Assembly (NCBI RefSeq): GCF_007556755.1
Contig: NZ_VJOO01000016.1
Span: 1 to 64,000 of the forward strand
Direction: 5' to 3'
DNA length: 64,000 nt
DNA from: Tepidimonas fonticaldi
GTDB taxonomy: Bacteria; Pseudomonadota; Gammaproteobacteria; Burkholderiales; Burkholderiaceae_C
Shown here in pieces: positions 1-8,026 of this stretch (the first letter of the stretch is position 1; every line of letters starts with the position of its first letter). The notes beneath the pieces were generated by a model. The model did not search any database, was not told the DNA's origin, and worked only from the letters and a program-made list of their open reading frames with translations. The position numbers and the translations under genes are program-made.

Positions 1-1154
1 CCTACCGCCCGCGCCCCCGCCTGGGGGACGAGCCCCACCCCATCGTGCCGAACGATCGCGGTGTGCTGCGCCTGCCACTGGGCGATGGCCTGCTCGGCCG
101 GGTGGTCGACGCCTATGGCCGCCCACTGGACCACGGTGGCCCGCTGCACGGGGTGCAGGTGCAGCCACTGGAGCGCCCACCCATCAACGCCATGAACCGC
201 GCGCCCGTGCGCCAGCCGCTGGACACCGGGGTGCGCGCGATCAACGCGCTGCTCACGGTGGGGCGCGGGCAGCGCCTGGGGCTGTTCGCCGGCTCTGGCG
301 TGGGCAAGAGCGTGCTGCTGGGCATGATGGCGCGCTACACCCAGGCCGACGTCATCGTCGTGGGCCTGATCGGCGAGCGCGGGCGCGAGGTCAAGGAGTT
401 CATCGAAGACATCCTGGGCGCGCAGGACCGCGGCCGCGCGGTGGTCGTGGCCGCACCAGCGGACGCCCCCCCGCTGGTGCGGCTGCAGGGCGCGCACTAC
501 GCCACCGCGATCGCCGAGCGCTTTCGCGACGATGGCCGCCACGTCCTGCTGCTGATGGACTCGCTCACCCGCTACGCCATGGCGCAACGCGAAATCGCAC
601 TCGCCATCGGGGAGCCGCCGGCCACCAAAGGCTACCCCCCCAGTGCCTTCGCGCGCTTGCCGCAGTTGGTGGAGCGGTCCGGCAACGGCCCGGAGGGCGG
701 CGGCTCCATCACCGCGTTCTACACCGTGCTGTCGGAAGGCGACGACCAGCAGGACCCGGTCGCCGACGCCGCGCGCGCCATTCTGGACGGGCACATCGTG
801 CTGTCGCGCGCGCTCGCCGAGTCGGGCATCTACCCCGCGATCGACATCGAAGCGTCCGCCTCGCGCGTCATGCACAACGTGGTGGACGAAACGCATTGGG
901 CGCTGGCGCGGCGATTCCGGCAGCTGTATTCGCGCTACCAGAAGAGCCGCGACCTCATCCAACTGGGCGCCTATGTGCCGGGCAGCGACCCGGAAACCGA
1001 CTTGGCCATCCAGTTGCAACCGGCCATGCAAGGCCTGCTGATGCAGGACATGCGCGAATGCGCCCCCTTCCAGGAGAGTGTGCAACGGCTGGCCGAGGTG
1101 CTGCAGCCCGCCACCGCCCGCAGCGGCCGCGACGCGACAGGAGGCCGTGCATGA
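1..1154 (+). CDS. fliI: Flagellar export ATPase FliI (5' partial)
   Basis: FliI is the cytoplasmic hexameric ATPase that delivers substrates to the flagellar type III export gate. The reading frame is open to the left edge of the window, so the N-terminus is missing; about 383 codons remain of a usual 440-480. The P-loop GSGVGKS, the [10 protein letters not shown] segment and the Walker B-like [17 protein letters not shown] stretch are all visible, as is the family hallmark [18 protein letters not shown]. The stop codon overlaps the start of fliJ in an ATGA, indicating translational coupling. It is the first visible gene of the fliI-fliR operon. The identification is secure; F1/V1 ATPase beta subunits are excluded by the flagellar neighbours and the FliI-specific motifs. 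Confidence 0.97.
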   Translation, partial: YRPRPRLGDEPHPIVPNDRGVLRLPLGDGLLGRVVDAYGRPLDHGGPLHGVQVQPLERPPINAMNRAPVRQPLDTGVRAINALLTVGRGQRLGLFAGSGVGKSVLLGMMARYTQADVIVVGLIGERGREVKEFIEDILGAQDRGRAVVVAAPADAPPLVRLQGAHYATAIAERFRDDGRHVLLLMDSLTRYAMAQREIALAIGEPPATKGYPPSAFARLPQLVERSGNGPEGGGSITAFYTVLSEGDDQQDPVADAARAILDGHIVLSRALAESGIYPAIDIEASASRVMHNVVDETHWALARRFRQLYSRYQKSRDLIQLGAYVPGSDPETDLAIQLQPAMQGLLMQDMRECAPFQESVQRLAEVLQPATARSGRDATGGRA

Positions 1155-1603
1155 ACAAGCCGCGCGATCTGGGGATTTTGCTGGAACTGGCCGAGCGCCG
1201 CCGCGACGAAGCCGCGCAAGCGCTGGCCCGCGTGCGCCAGGAGCGCCAGGGCGCCGATGCCCAGATGGCGCAGTTGCAGGCCTACACCCAGGACGCCGAA
1301 GCCCGCTGGCACCAGCGCGCCACCGTCGGCGTGTCGCCCACGCTGCTGGCCACCCACCGACAGTTCATGGCCAAGCTGGAGGACGCCATCACGTTCCAGA
1401 CCCAGACGCTGCAGCAGCTCGACGAGCGCATCGTCCACCACGAAGGGCGGCTGCGCGATGCCGAACGCGAGCTGGCCACGCTGAAGCGGGTGCAACAACG
1501 CTGGCAGCAGGACTGGCACCAGCACCTGCAGCGCCTGGAGCAAAAAGCCAACGACGAGATGGCCGCCACGCTCCACCGGCGCCGCCACACGCTCCATCCC
1601 TGA
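1151..1603 (+). CDS. fliJ: Flagellar export chaperone FliJ
   Basis: FliJ is the small coiled-coil protein that sits in the FliI hexamer and links ATPase, chaperones and the FlhA gate. The 150-residue product is almost entirely helical and charged, with heptad-like Leu/Ala spacing and many Gln, Arg and Glu residues, as expected for this poorly conserved family. The ATG overlaps the fliI stop (ATGA) and fliK begins 12 bases downstream. The call depends as much on position between fliI and fliK as on sequence, since coiled coils are low in complexity. A larger frame starting at 896 in the same phase is only a shadow inside fliI. Confidence 0.9.
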   Translation: MNKPRDLGILLELAERRRDEAAQALARVRQERQGADAQMAQLQAYTQDAEARWHQRATVGVSPTLLATHRQFMAKLEDAITFQTQTLQQLDERIVHHEGRLRDAERELATLKRVQQRWQQDWHQHLQRLEQKANDEMAATLHRRRHTLHP

Positions 1604-1615
1604 CGGAGAACGCCC

Positions 1616-2938
1616 ATGAAAGCCGAATCGCTCCCCCCGGCCACGTCTGCACACGGCACCCACCGGCCCCAGGGTCCGCAGGGCCAGCGCAGCCACGCGG
1701 CTGACCCACAGGGCGGCGACCCGTTCGCGCAGCTCTTGGCCGATTTGTGCGCCGACGACGCCACCGGGCTGTGCGATGCCGAGGCCAGCGCCGAGGCCAG
1801 TACCGACGCGGCCGCCAAAGACGATCCGCGCGCGGAGGAGATCACCAAACGCCCTCCCCGCGCGGACGCCCTGCCCGACACCGCCGCGGCCCTGATGGCA
1901 GCGGCCACCCCCGCCGCCGCGCTGCAGCCGCCCGCATCGGATGCCGCGAATCCTATTCCCAGTGACACGCCAGCCAGCACCGCCGACCTGACGGCGCTGA
2001 CAGCGGCATCCCCGCGCACGGGGACGGAAGCCCCCACCGACGGCGACCCGGCCGCCCCGTTGGTCTCCGCCTCCGCCCACCCGGTCGCGGATTTGGCCAA
2101 AGGCGGCGGGCTGGGCCAGCTCATGCAGGCCACGGCATCCGACACGCCGTGGGGCAACTGGGTCTCCACCGTGGCGCGCTCCAAGCAACGGTCGCCCGGC
2201 GCGGCCCTGGCCAATGGCCGGCTGGCGCAGCGCGAGGCGTCCGCACCCGATGGGGCCGCAGGCCCGCTGGCACCGACCACACGGACCGACCGCCACCCCA
2301 GCGATGCCACCGCGTTGACGGCGCCCACCGCACCGTCCCCCGCGGCGCTGATGGAGCGGGCGGAGACATCCACCCACCCCGGCGAGCGGCGCGAGGCGGA
2401 ACGCACCCCCGACGCACTGCGAACCGGCGGCCCGGCCACGCCAGACGCCCCGTCGCCCACCGGAGCCGGCGGCCCGGGCCCGGAGGCGTCCGACTTCGGC
2501 CTGCAACTCGGCCAGGCCCTGGGTGACGCGTTCGAGTCCCTGGGGGCTCAGGTCAGCCTGTGGACCGCCGGCAAGTCGCAGCGCGCCAGCTTCTCGCTCC
2601 AGGAGGGCACCGACGACCCGCTGGGGGTGGATCTGACCGTGACCGATGGGGTGGCGCAGGTGCTGTTCCGCACGGACGACGGTGCCATGCGCCAGCTCAT
2701 TCAGGCGCAGGCGCCGGCCGCGCTGGCCGAGGCCCTGGCCCGTGTCGGCCTGACGCTGGGCGGCGTGGACGTCGGCGGGCAGTTTGCCCAAGGTCAAGGG
2801 CAGCCGCCCGCGGATGCGAACCCCCGCTCGATCCGCATGGGCCTCGCCCCCGTCGCCACGGCCGAACCCGCCCGTGTGGGCCAGGGCGTCCTGCTGCGGA
2901 GGCCCAGCGGGCGCGCGGGCCTGGACGTCTACGCCTGA
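1616..2938 (+). CDS. fliK: Flagellar hook-length control protein FliK
   Basis: FliK is the secreted molecular ruler that measures hook length and switches the export apparatus to filament substrates. The 440-residue protein has the expected architecture: a long disordered N-terminal region rich in Ala, Pro, Thr and Asp (about residues 1-280) and a compact C-terminal Flg_hook-type domain (about residues 290-390) with the pattern LGVDLTVTDGVAQVLFRT followed by an amphipathic ALAEALARVGLTLGGVDV helix-strand. ATG 12 bases after fliJ, preceded by a GGAG-like site. The last 50 residues are a basic tail. The N-terminal ruler is likely highly divergent between relatives. Confidence 0.92.
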   Translation: MKAESLPPATSAHGTHRPQGPQGQRSHAADPQGGDPFAQLLADLCADDATGLCDAEASAEASTDAAAKDDPRAEEITKRPPRADALPDTAAALMAAATPAAALQPPASDAANPIPSDTPASTADLTALTAASPRTGTEAPTDGDPAAPLVSASAHPVADLAKGGGLGQLMQATASDTPWGNWVSTVARSKQRSPGAALANGRLAQREASAPDGAAGPLAPTTRTDRHPSDATALTAPTAPSPAALMERAETSTHPGERREAERTPDALRTGGPATPDAPSPTGAGGPGPEASDFGLQLGQALGDAFESLGAQVSLWTAGKSQRASFSLQEGTDDPLGVDLTVTDGVAQVLFRTDDGAMRQLIQAQAPAALAEALARVGLTLGGVDVGGQFAQGQGQPPADANPRSIRMGLAPVATAEPARVGQGVLLRRPSGRAGLDVYA

Positions 2939-3124
2939 ACACCGCACATCCCCCGAACAACCCGGGTGCGGGCGGGCTTTTCGGGCTTTGGTCGGGGCGA
3001 CGGGTGGCGCCACAATGCAGGCATCGGCGTCGGCACGCATGACCCGTGACACAATAGGTGCGGTCACCGTGCCGGCGGTCCACCGTCGGCTTTCGTCCAT
3101 TCTTTTTTACACGCCACCGACACC

Positions 3125-3649
3125 ATGGCCGAACCCGCTGCAGCCGCCGCCGGCGGTGAAAAACCCAAGAGCAAAAAGCTCCTGCTGATCATCATCGTCC
3201 TGCTGGTGGTGCTCGCGGGCGGTGGCGCGGCGGCCTTCTTCCTGCTCAAGGGCGGCCACGACGAAGAAGCCGGCGACGAGCCCGCCAAGGAAGCCAAGGC
3301 CAAACCCAAGAAAAAGGCCCCCGCCGGCCCGCCGACCTTCATGCCGCTGGAGGCCGTCGTGGTCAACCTGGCCGACCAGGGCTCCACGCGCTACGCCCAA
3401 GTGGGCATCACCCTGCAGGTGGAGGATGCCAAAGTTGCCGAAGAGGTCAAGAAGTTCATGCCCGCCATCCGCAACGGCGTGCTGATGCAGATTTCCCGCC
3501 GCACGGCAGACCAGCTCCTGAGTGCCGAAGGCAAGGAACAGCTCTCCCAGGACATCCTCGACCTGGTGCGCACCACCACCGGCATGGAGGAGTACCGCGG
3601 CTACAGCCCGGTCGAGGCCGTGCTGTTTTCCAGCTTGATCGTCCAGTGA
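3125..3649 (+). CDS. fliL: Flagellar basal body-associated protein FliL
   Basis: FliL is a single-pass inner-membrane protein that rings the stator units and supports motor torque. The 174-residue product has a Lys-rich cytoplasmic start, one transmembrane helix at about residues 19-40 (LLLIIIVLLVVLAGGGAAAF), a charged Lys/Glu/Ala linker, and the periplasmic stomatin-like domain starting near FMPLEAVVVNLAD. The 186-base gap from fliK is the largest in the operon and may hold an internal promoter, although no clear sigma-28 or sigma-70 site was found. fliM follows after 47 bases. Confidence 0.95.
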   Translation: MAEPAAAAAGGEKPKSKKLLLIIIVLLVVLAGGGAAAFFLLKGGHDEEAGDEPAKEAKAKPKKKAPAGPPTFMPLEAVVVNLADQGSTRYAQVGITLQVEDAKVAEEVKKFMPAIRNGVLMQISRRTADQLLSAEGKEQLSQDILDLVRTTTGMEEYRGYSPVEAVLFSSLIVQ

Positions 3650-3696
3650 GGCCACCGCCCCGCTGATCCCCGCCCGCCCTTGCGCCCCACGACACC

Positions 3697-4710
3697 ATGA
3701 GCGACGCGTTTTTGTCCCAGGACGAGATCGACGCCCTGCTCGAGGGCGTCACCGGCGAGAGCCAGAAGCTGGCCAAGGAGGAGGTGCAGACCGGCGGCAT
3801 CCGCACCTACGACCTCTCCAGCCAGGAGCGCATCGTTCGTGGGCGTATGCCCACGATGGAGGTGATCAACGAGCGCTTCGCCCGCAACCTGCGCGTGGGC
3901 CTGTTCAACTTCATCCGCCGCAGCCCCGAGATCTCCGTCGGCCCGGTGCAGGTGCAAAAGTACAGCATGTTCCTGCGCGAGCTGGTGGTGCCGACCAACT
4001 TCAACATCATGGCGGTGCGCCCGCTGCGCGGCAGCGGCTTGGTGGTGTGCGAGCCGACGCTGCTGTTCGGCGTCATCGACAGCCTGTTTGGCGGCACCGG
4101 CAAGTTCCACACCCGCATCGAGGGGCGCGACTTTTCCCCCACCGAGCAGCGCGTCATCAACCGCATGGTGGACGTGGTGGCGGAGGAGTACAAAAAGGCC
4201 TGGAAAGGCGTGTACCCGTTGGAGCTTGTCTACCAGCGCTCCGAGATGCAGCCGCAGTTCGCCAACATCGCCACCCCCAGCGAAATCGTCGTCTCCACCA
4301 GCTTCACGCTGGAGATTGGCGACATCACCGGTTCGCTGCACGTGTGCATCCCCTACTCGACGCTGGAGCCGATCCGCGACCTGCTGTACTCCAACACCCA
4401 GGGCGACTCGATGGAAGTCGACCGGCGCTGGGTCAAGCTGTTGAGCCACGAGATCCAAGCCGCCGAGGTCGAGCTGGTGGCCGAACTCGCCACCGCCGAG
4501 GCCACGGTGGAGCAACTGCTGGCGATGAAACCGGGCGACTTCATCGAGCTGGAGCGCCAGCGCATCATCCAGGCCAAAGTGGACGGCGTGCCGGTGCTGG
4601 AGTGCGAATACGGCACGCACAACGGCAAATACGCGCTGAAGGTGGTGCGCACCATCCGCAGCAGCGACAAGAGCTGGCACGGACACGGAGCGACGAACTA
4701 TGACAAATGA
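3697..4710 (+). CDS. fliM: Flagellar motor switch protein FliM
   Basis: FliM forms the middle of the C-ring and binds phospho-CheY to change rotation sense. The N-terminus carries the CheY-binding peptide LSQDEIDALLEGV. The middle domain follows with the GGXG-type motif (SLFGGTGKFHTRIEGRDFSPTE), and the C-terminal SpoA domain ends near residue 330. At 337 residues it has the usual length. It overlaps fliN by 11 bases, so both switch proteins are probably translated in a coupled way. The presence of the intact CheY-binding peptide matters because cheY lies in the same window. Confidence 0.98.
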   Translation: MSDAFLSQDEIDALLEGVTGESQKLAKEEVQTGGIRTYDLSSQERIVRGRMPTMEVINERFARNLRVGLFNFIRRSPEISVGPVQVQKYSMFLRELVVPTNFNIMAVRPLRGSGLVVCEPTLLFGVIDSLFGGTGKFHTRIEGRDFSPTEQRVINRMVDVVAEEYKKAWKGVYPLELVYQRSEMQPQFANIATPSEIVVSTSFTLEIGDITGSLHVCIPYSTLEPIRDLLYSNTQGDSMEVDRRWVKLLSHEIQAAEVELVAELATAEATVEQLLAMKPGDFIELERQRIIQAKVDGVPVLECEYGTHNGKYALKVVRTIRSSDKSWHGHGATNYDK

Positions 4711-5131
4711 AAACGACACGCCGGCCGGCCCGGTGGACGAACAGGCGCTGGCCGACGAATGGGCCCAGGCGCTGCAAGAGCAGACCGGCGGGAGCGGAGG
4801 CGGCAGCGACGACGTCTTCGCGAGCGCCCCGCACTTCGATGGCGCGGCGCCGGCGCCGACCGGCAACAACGACATCAGCATGGTGCTGGACATTCCGGTC
4901 ACCCTGTCGGTGGAACTGGGCCGCACCAAGGTGCCGATCAAATACATCCTGCAACTGGCACAGGGCTCCATCGTCGAGCTGGACGCGCTGGCCGGCGAGC
5001 CGATGGACGTGCTGGTCAACGGCTACCTGATCGCGCAAGGCGAGGTGGTGGTGGTCAACGAGAAGTTCGGCATCCGCCTGACCGACATCGTGACGCCATC
5101 GGAGCGGCTGCGCCGCCTGAGCAAGCATTGA
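4700..5131 (+). CDS. fliN: Flagellar motor switch protein FliN
   Basis: FliN builds the bottom of the C-ring and also docks the FliH-FliI export complex. The protein (143 residues) has an acidic, Gly/Ala-rich N-terminal stretch of about 55 residues and then the SpoA domain, with the typical DISMVLDIPVTLSVELGRTK start and GEVVVVNEKFGIRLTDIV end. The start codon lies inside the end of fliM. fliO begins 19 bases after its stop. No unusual feature beyond a somewhat long N-terminal extension, common in beta-proteobacteria. Confidence 0.97.
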   Translation: MTNENDTPAGPVDEQALADEWAQALQEQTGGSGGGSDDVFASAPHFDGAAPAPTGNNDISMVLDIPVTLSVELGRTKVPIKYILQLAQGSIVELDALAGEPMDVLVNGYLIAQGEVVVVNEKFGIRLTDIVTPSERLRRLSKH

Positions 5132-5150
5132 ACGCCGACGGACGCCAGGC

Positions 5151-5537
5151 ATGACACCGGACTGGACCGCGTGGCTGCCCGCCCTGGGGCTGCTGGCCGC
5201 ATTGGCGGCCTTGGCCTGGGGCGTGCAGTGGCTGCGCCGGCGGCAGGCCAGTGCCGTGGGCGGCGGTGCGGCGCTGCGCGTGACCGCGCAGCTGATGGTG
5301 GGCCCCCAACAGCGCGTCGTCGTCGTGGAGCTGGACGGCCCGGCCGGCGCGGTGCAGCTGACCCTGGGCGTCACGCCGCAGCATGTGCGCACGCTGCACG
5401 TCCAGCCGCTGGGGGTCGGCCGCCGCAGCGCGGGCGACGCTGCCCCCGCGGCAAACGCCCCCGCGACGCCCCCACGGTATGCGGATGTGGCACGTGCCCT
5501 GTCGGCCGAGCCGCAGCGGCGGGAGCCCACGGTATGA
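5151..5537 (+). CDS. fliO: Flagellar biosynthetic protein FliO
   Basis: FliO is a small membrane protein that helps assemble the FliP ring of the export gate. The 128-residue product starts with a short periplasmic segment, a transmembrane helix at about residues 8-26 (LPALGLLAALAALAWGVQW) followed by the basic LRRRQ stop-transfer sequence, then a soluble domain with the FliO-type pattern LRVTAQLMVGPQQRVVVVEL. The C-terminal third is low-complexity Ala/Pro. It ends in an ATGA overlap with fliP. Sequence conservation in this family is low; position between fliN and fliP is decisive. Confidence 0.9.
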   Translation: MTPDWTAWLPALGLLAALAALAWGVQWLRRRQASAVGGGAALRVTAQLMVGPQQRVVVVELDGPAGAVQLTLGVTPQHVRTLHVQPLGVGRRSAGDAAPAANAPATPPRYADVARALSAEPQRREPTV

Positions 5538-6301
5538 CCGGCGCGCACCGCCGTTGGCTGCGCGCCGCGCTGGCGCTGGCGCTGGCGGCCGGCGCCAGCG
5601 CGCTGTGGGCGCAGCCAACCCCGCCCGGACAGCTGCCCCTGGTGATTGGGCAAGGCCCCGGCGGCACCAGCTATTCGGTGCCGATCCAGACGCTGCTGTT
5701 CTTCACGGCACTGTCCTTCCTGCCCGCCATCCTGCTGATGATGACGGCGTTCACCCGCATCGTCATCGTGCTGTCGCTGTTGCGCCAGGCGCTGGGCACG
5801 CAGGCCTCGCCCCCCAACCAGGTCATCATCGGGCTGTCGCTGTTCCTCACCTTCTTCGTCATGGGACCGACGTTCGATCGGGTCTACGAAACCGCCTACC
5901 GCCCCTACAGCACCGGGCAGGCCACCTTCGAGCAAGCCGTGGCGGCGGCCGAGGTGCCGATGCGCGAGTTCATGAAGGGCCAGACCCGGCAAGCGGATTT
6001 TCAGTTGTTCGTCAACCTGGCCAAGCTGCCGCCCGAGACCCGCATCGACGACGCGCCGCTGCGCGTGCTGGTGCCGGCTTTCGTCATCAGCGAGCTCAAG
6101 ACCGCGTTCCAGATCGGCTTCATGGTCTTCATCCCGTTCCTGGTCATCGACATGATCGTGGCCAGCGTGCTGATGTCGCTGGGCATGATGATGCTCTCGC
6201 CCGTGCTGGTGGCGCTGCCCTTCAAGCTGATGCTGTTCGTGCTGGCCGACGGCTGGAACCTGCTCGTCGGCTCGCTGGCCGCCAGCTTCGCCACTCCCTA
6301 G
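5534..6301 (+). CDS. fliP: Flagellar export gate protein FliP
   Basis: FliP forms the pentameric core of the FliPQR export gate. The 255-residue protein has a cleavable N-terminal signal sequence (hydrophobic stretch ending SALWAQ), then the family signatures FTALSFLPAILLMMTAFTRIVIVLSLLRQALGTQ and, near the C-terminus, FQIGFMVFIPFLVIDMIVASVLMSLGMMMLSPV. The ATG at 5534 was chosen over the longer open frame because it gives the correct signal peptide and a 4-base overlap with the fliO stop. fliQ starts 11 bases after the TAG. Confidence 0.98.
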   Translation: MTGAHRRWLRAALALALAAGASALWAQPTPPGQLPLVIGQGPGGTSYSVPIQTLLFFTALSFLPAILLMMTAFTRIVIVLSLLRQALGTQASPPNQVIIGLSLFLTFFVMGPTFDRVYETAYRPYSTGQATFEQAVAAAEVPMREFMKGQTRQADFQLFVNLAKLPPETRIDDAPLRVLVPAFVISELKTAFQIGFMVFIPFLVIDMIVASVLMSLGMMMLSPVLVALPFKLMLFVLADGWNLLVGSLAASFATP

Positions 6302-6312
6302 GGACCGACCGC

Positions 6313-6582
6313 ATGGAACCGCAAGCCGTCCTCACGATCGCGCAGCAGGCGATGTTCATCCTGCTGACGGTGGCCGCTCCCATCCTGGGTACGGTGCTGG
6401 TGGTCGGCTTGGTCATCAGCCTGTTCCAGGCGCTCACCCAGATCAACGAGGCCACGCTGTCCTTCGTGCCCAAGCTGATCGCGGCGGTGGCCGTCATCGC
6501 CCTCACGGGCCCCTGGATGCTGACCACGCTGGTCGAGTACATCCGCCGCGTGCTGCTCGCCATCCCCGATTACGCCGTTTGA
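6313..6582 (+). CDS. fliQ: Flagellar export gate protein FliQ
   Basis: FliQ is the small two-helix subunit that wraps around FliP and FliR in the export gate. The 89-residue product has the expected two hydrophobic hairpin segments with the family pattern VVGLVISLFQALTQINE between them and FVPKLIAAVAVIALTG in the second half. ATG at 6313 gives the standard MEPQAVLTIAQQA start. It lies between fliP and fliR in the usual order. Confidence 0.97.
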   Translation: MEPQAVLTIAQQAMFILLTVAAPILGTVLVVGLVISLFQALTQINEATLSFVPKLIAAVAVIALTGPWMLTTLVEYIRRVLLAIPDYAV

Positions 6583-6610
6583 GCGCGGGTTGGTCGGCGG
6601 CCTCGATACG

Positions 6611-7387
6611 ATGGATGGGGTGTTTCTGACCTTCACCGAAGCCCAGTTGATGGGCTGGGTGACGCCGATTTTTTGGCCGTTTCTGCGCATCCTGGGTCTG
6701 TTTTCCGCGGCACCGCTGTTTTCGGCGCGTTCGGTGCCCATGCGCACGCGCATCGGGCTGGCTTTCGTCATCGCGGTGTGCGTGCAGCCCGCGTTGCCGG
6801 TGCAACCCACCGTATCGCTCAACAGCCCGCAGGCGCTGGGCACGCTGGTGCAGCAACTGGCCATCGGGCTGTCCATCGGACTGGCGGCGCGCATCCTGTT
6901 TGCCGCGATCGAGATGGCCGGCGAAATCGTCGGCCTGCAGATGGGCCTGAACTACGCGGGCTTTTTCGACCCCAGCACGGGGTCGCAGGCCAGCACCGTG
7001 GGGCGCTTCTACGGCAACACGACGATGCTGCTGTTCATCGTGCTCAACGGCCATCTGCTGCTCATCCAGGCGGTGGCGGCCAGCTTCGTCACCTTCCCTG
7101 TCGGGGACGACACCTGGACCGCGCTGCGCCAGATGCGCCTGTACGAGCTGGGGGCGGCCATCTTCTCTCACGGCCTGTGGATCGCGCTGCCGCTGATCGC
7201 GATTTTGCAGTTCGTCAACGTGGTGCTGGGCATCATCTCGCGCATCGCCCCGCAGATGAACGTGTTTGCGATTGGCTTTCCGCTGACGCTGTCGGTGGGG
7301 CTGATCGGCGTGGCCGCGTCGATGCCGCTGCTGGCCGAACCGGTGCGCCGGCTCATGCAACTGCTGGCGGACCTGTACGGGATATGA
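6611..7387 (+). CDS. fliR: Flagellar export gate protein FliR
   Basis: FliR caps the FliP pentamer in the export gate. The product (258 residues from ATG 6611) has six or so hydrophobic segments with the FliR signatures ILGLFSAAPLFSARSVPMRTRIGLA and MAGEIVGLQMGLNYAGFFDP. An in-frame TTG 21 bases upstream is open but adds residues not seen in the family, so ATG is preferred. It is the last gene of the operon here; flhB and flhA do not follow. The stop codon lies in a 15-base palindrome shared with the stop of the convergent response-regulator gene. Confidence 0.97.
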   Translation: MDGVFLTFTEAQLMGWVTPIFWPFLRILGLFSAAPLFSARSVPMRTRIGLAFVIAVCVQPALPVQPTVSLNSPQALGTLVQQLAIGLSIGLAARILFAAIEMAGEIVGLQMGLNYAGFFDPSTGSQASTVGRFYGNTTMLLFIVLNGHLLLIQAVAASFVTFPVGDDTWTALRQMRLYELGAAIFSHGLWIALPLIAILQFVNVVLGIISRIAPQMNVFAIGFPLTLSVGLIGVAASMPLLAEPVRRLMQLLADLYGI

Positions 7388-7399
7388 GGCCGGGCCTCA
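7385..7399. repeat. Palindrome joining two convergent stop codons
   Basis: The sequence TGAGGCCGGGCCTCA is a perfect palindrome around a central G. Its left arm begins with the fliR stop codon and its right arm contains, on the other strand, the stop of the convergent response regulator. It could form a short GC-rich hairpin in either transcript, but no T-run follows on either side, so a terminator role is only a guess. Confidence 0.45.
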
Positions 7400-8026
7400 C
7401 ACGAGTTTGTTGCGGATGGCGTAGACGGTCAGCTCGGCGTTATTGCTCAGACCCAGTTTTTCGAGCACGCGCGCGCGATAGACGCTGACGGTCTTGGGAC
7501 TGATCATCAGGGCCTCGGCGATCTGCGAGAGCTTTTTGCCCGAGGCGATCAGGCGCAGGGTCTGCAACTCGCGCTCCGACAGGCTGTCGTGCAACTCGCC
7601 GCCTTCCGGGGCTTGCAGGTGGTTGGCCAGCAGCTCGGCAATCTCGGGGGTGATGTATTTGCGCCCCTGGGCGACGGTGCGCACCGCAGCAATCAGGGCC
7701 TGGGGATCGCCTCCCTTGTTCAGATAGCCCATCGCCCCGGCACGCAGGCAGCGGATCGCATACTGGTCCTCGGGATACATGCTGACCATGATGGTGCGCA
7801 CGGGGTTGCCCTCCTCCTGCAGCACGGAGAGAATTTCCAGCCCGCTGCGCCCGGGCAGGTCCACGTCCAGCAGCAAGACATCGGGCTTTTCGCGCCGCAG
7901 TGCCTCGCGCAGCACGGGGTAGCTGTCGGCCTCGGCCACCACCTGGATGTCGGTCGCCTCCATCAGGGTGTCGCGCACGCCGCGCCGCACCACCGCATGG
8001 TCGTCACACAGCACCACTCGGATCAT
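7397..8026 (-). CDS. NarL/FixJ-type response regulator
   Basis: This is a DNA-binding response regulator of 209 residues. The receiver domain (about 1-120) has the acidic pair CDDH near residue 8, the phosphoacceptor Asp54 in LLLDVDLPG, and the conserved Lys in GYLNKGG. The C-terminal LuxR-type helix-turn-helix (about 145-205) reads LSERELQTLRLIASGKKLSQIAEAL and ISPKTVSVYRARVLEKL. It overlaps the upstream histidine kinase gene in an ATGA and is surely its partner. Sitting between the flagellar and chemotaxis operons suggests a role in motility or a lifestyle switch (inference). UvrY/GacA or BvgA-like relatives are alternatives within the same family. Confidence 0.93.
   Translation of the reverse strand: MIRVVLCDDHAVVRRGVRDTLMEATDIQVVAEADSYPVLREALRREKPDVLLLDVDLPGRSGLEILSVLQEEGNPVRTIMVSMYPEDQYAIRCLRAGAMGYLNKGGDPQALIAAVRTVAQGRKYITPEIAELLANHLQAPEGGELHDSLSERELQTLRLIASGKKLSQIAEALMISPKTVSVYRARVLEKLGLSNNAELTVYAIRNKLV

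Noticed and set aside
2940-3010. Possible terminator between fliK and fliL
   Set aside because: Only short imperfect CCCG/CGGG stems with a TTTT interruption can be drawn, and fliL clearly belongs to the same gene series.
971-3100. Very long open frame (709 codons) on the minus strand under fliI-fliK
   Set aside because: It is a GC-rich shadow frame opposite three well-identified flagellar genes, with a Gly/Arg/Ala composition and no recognisable domain.
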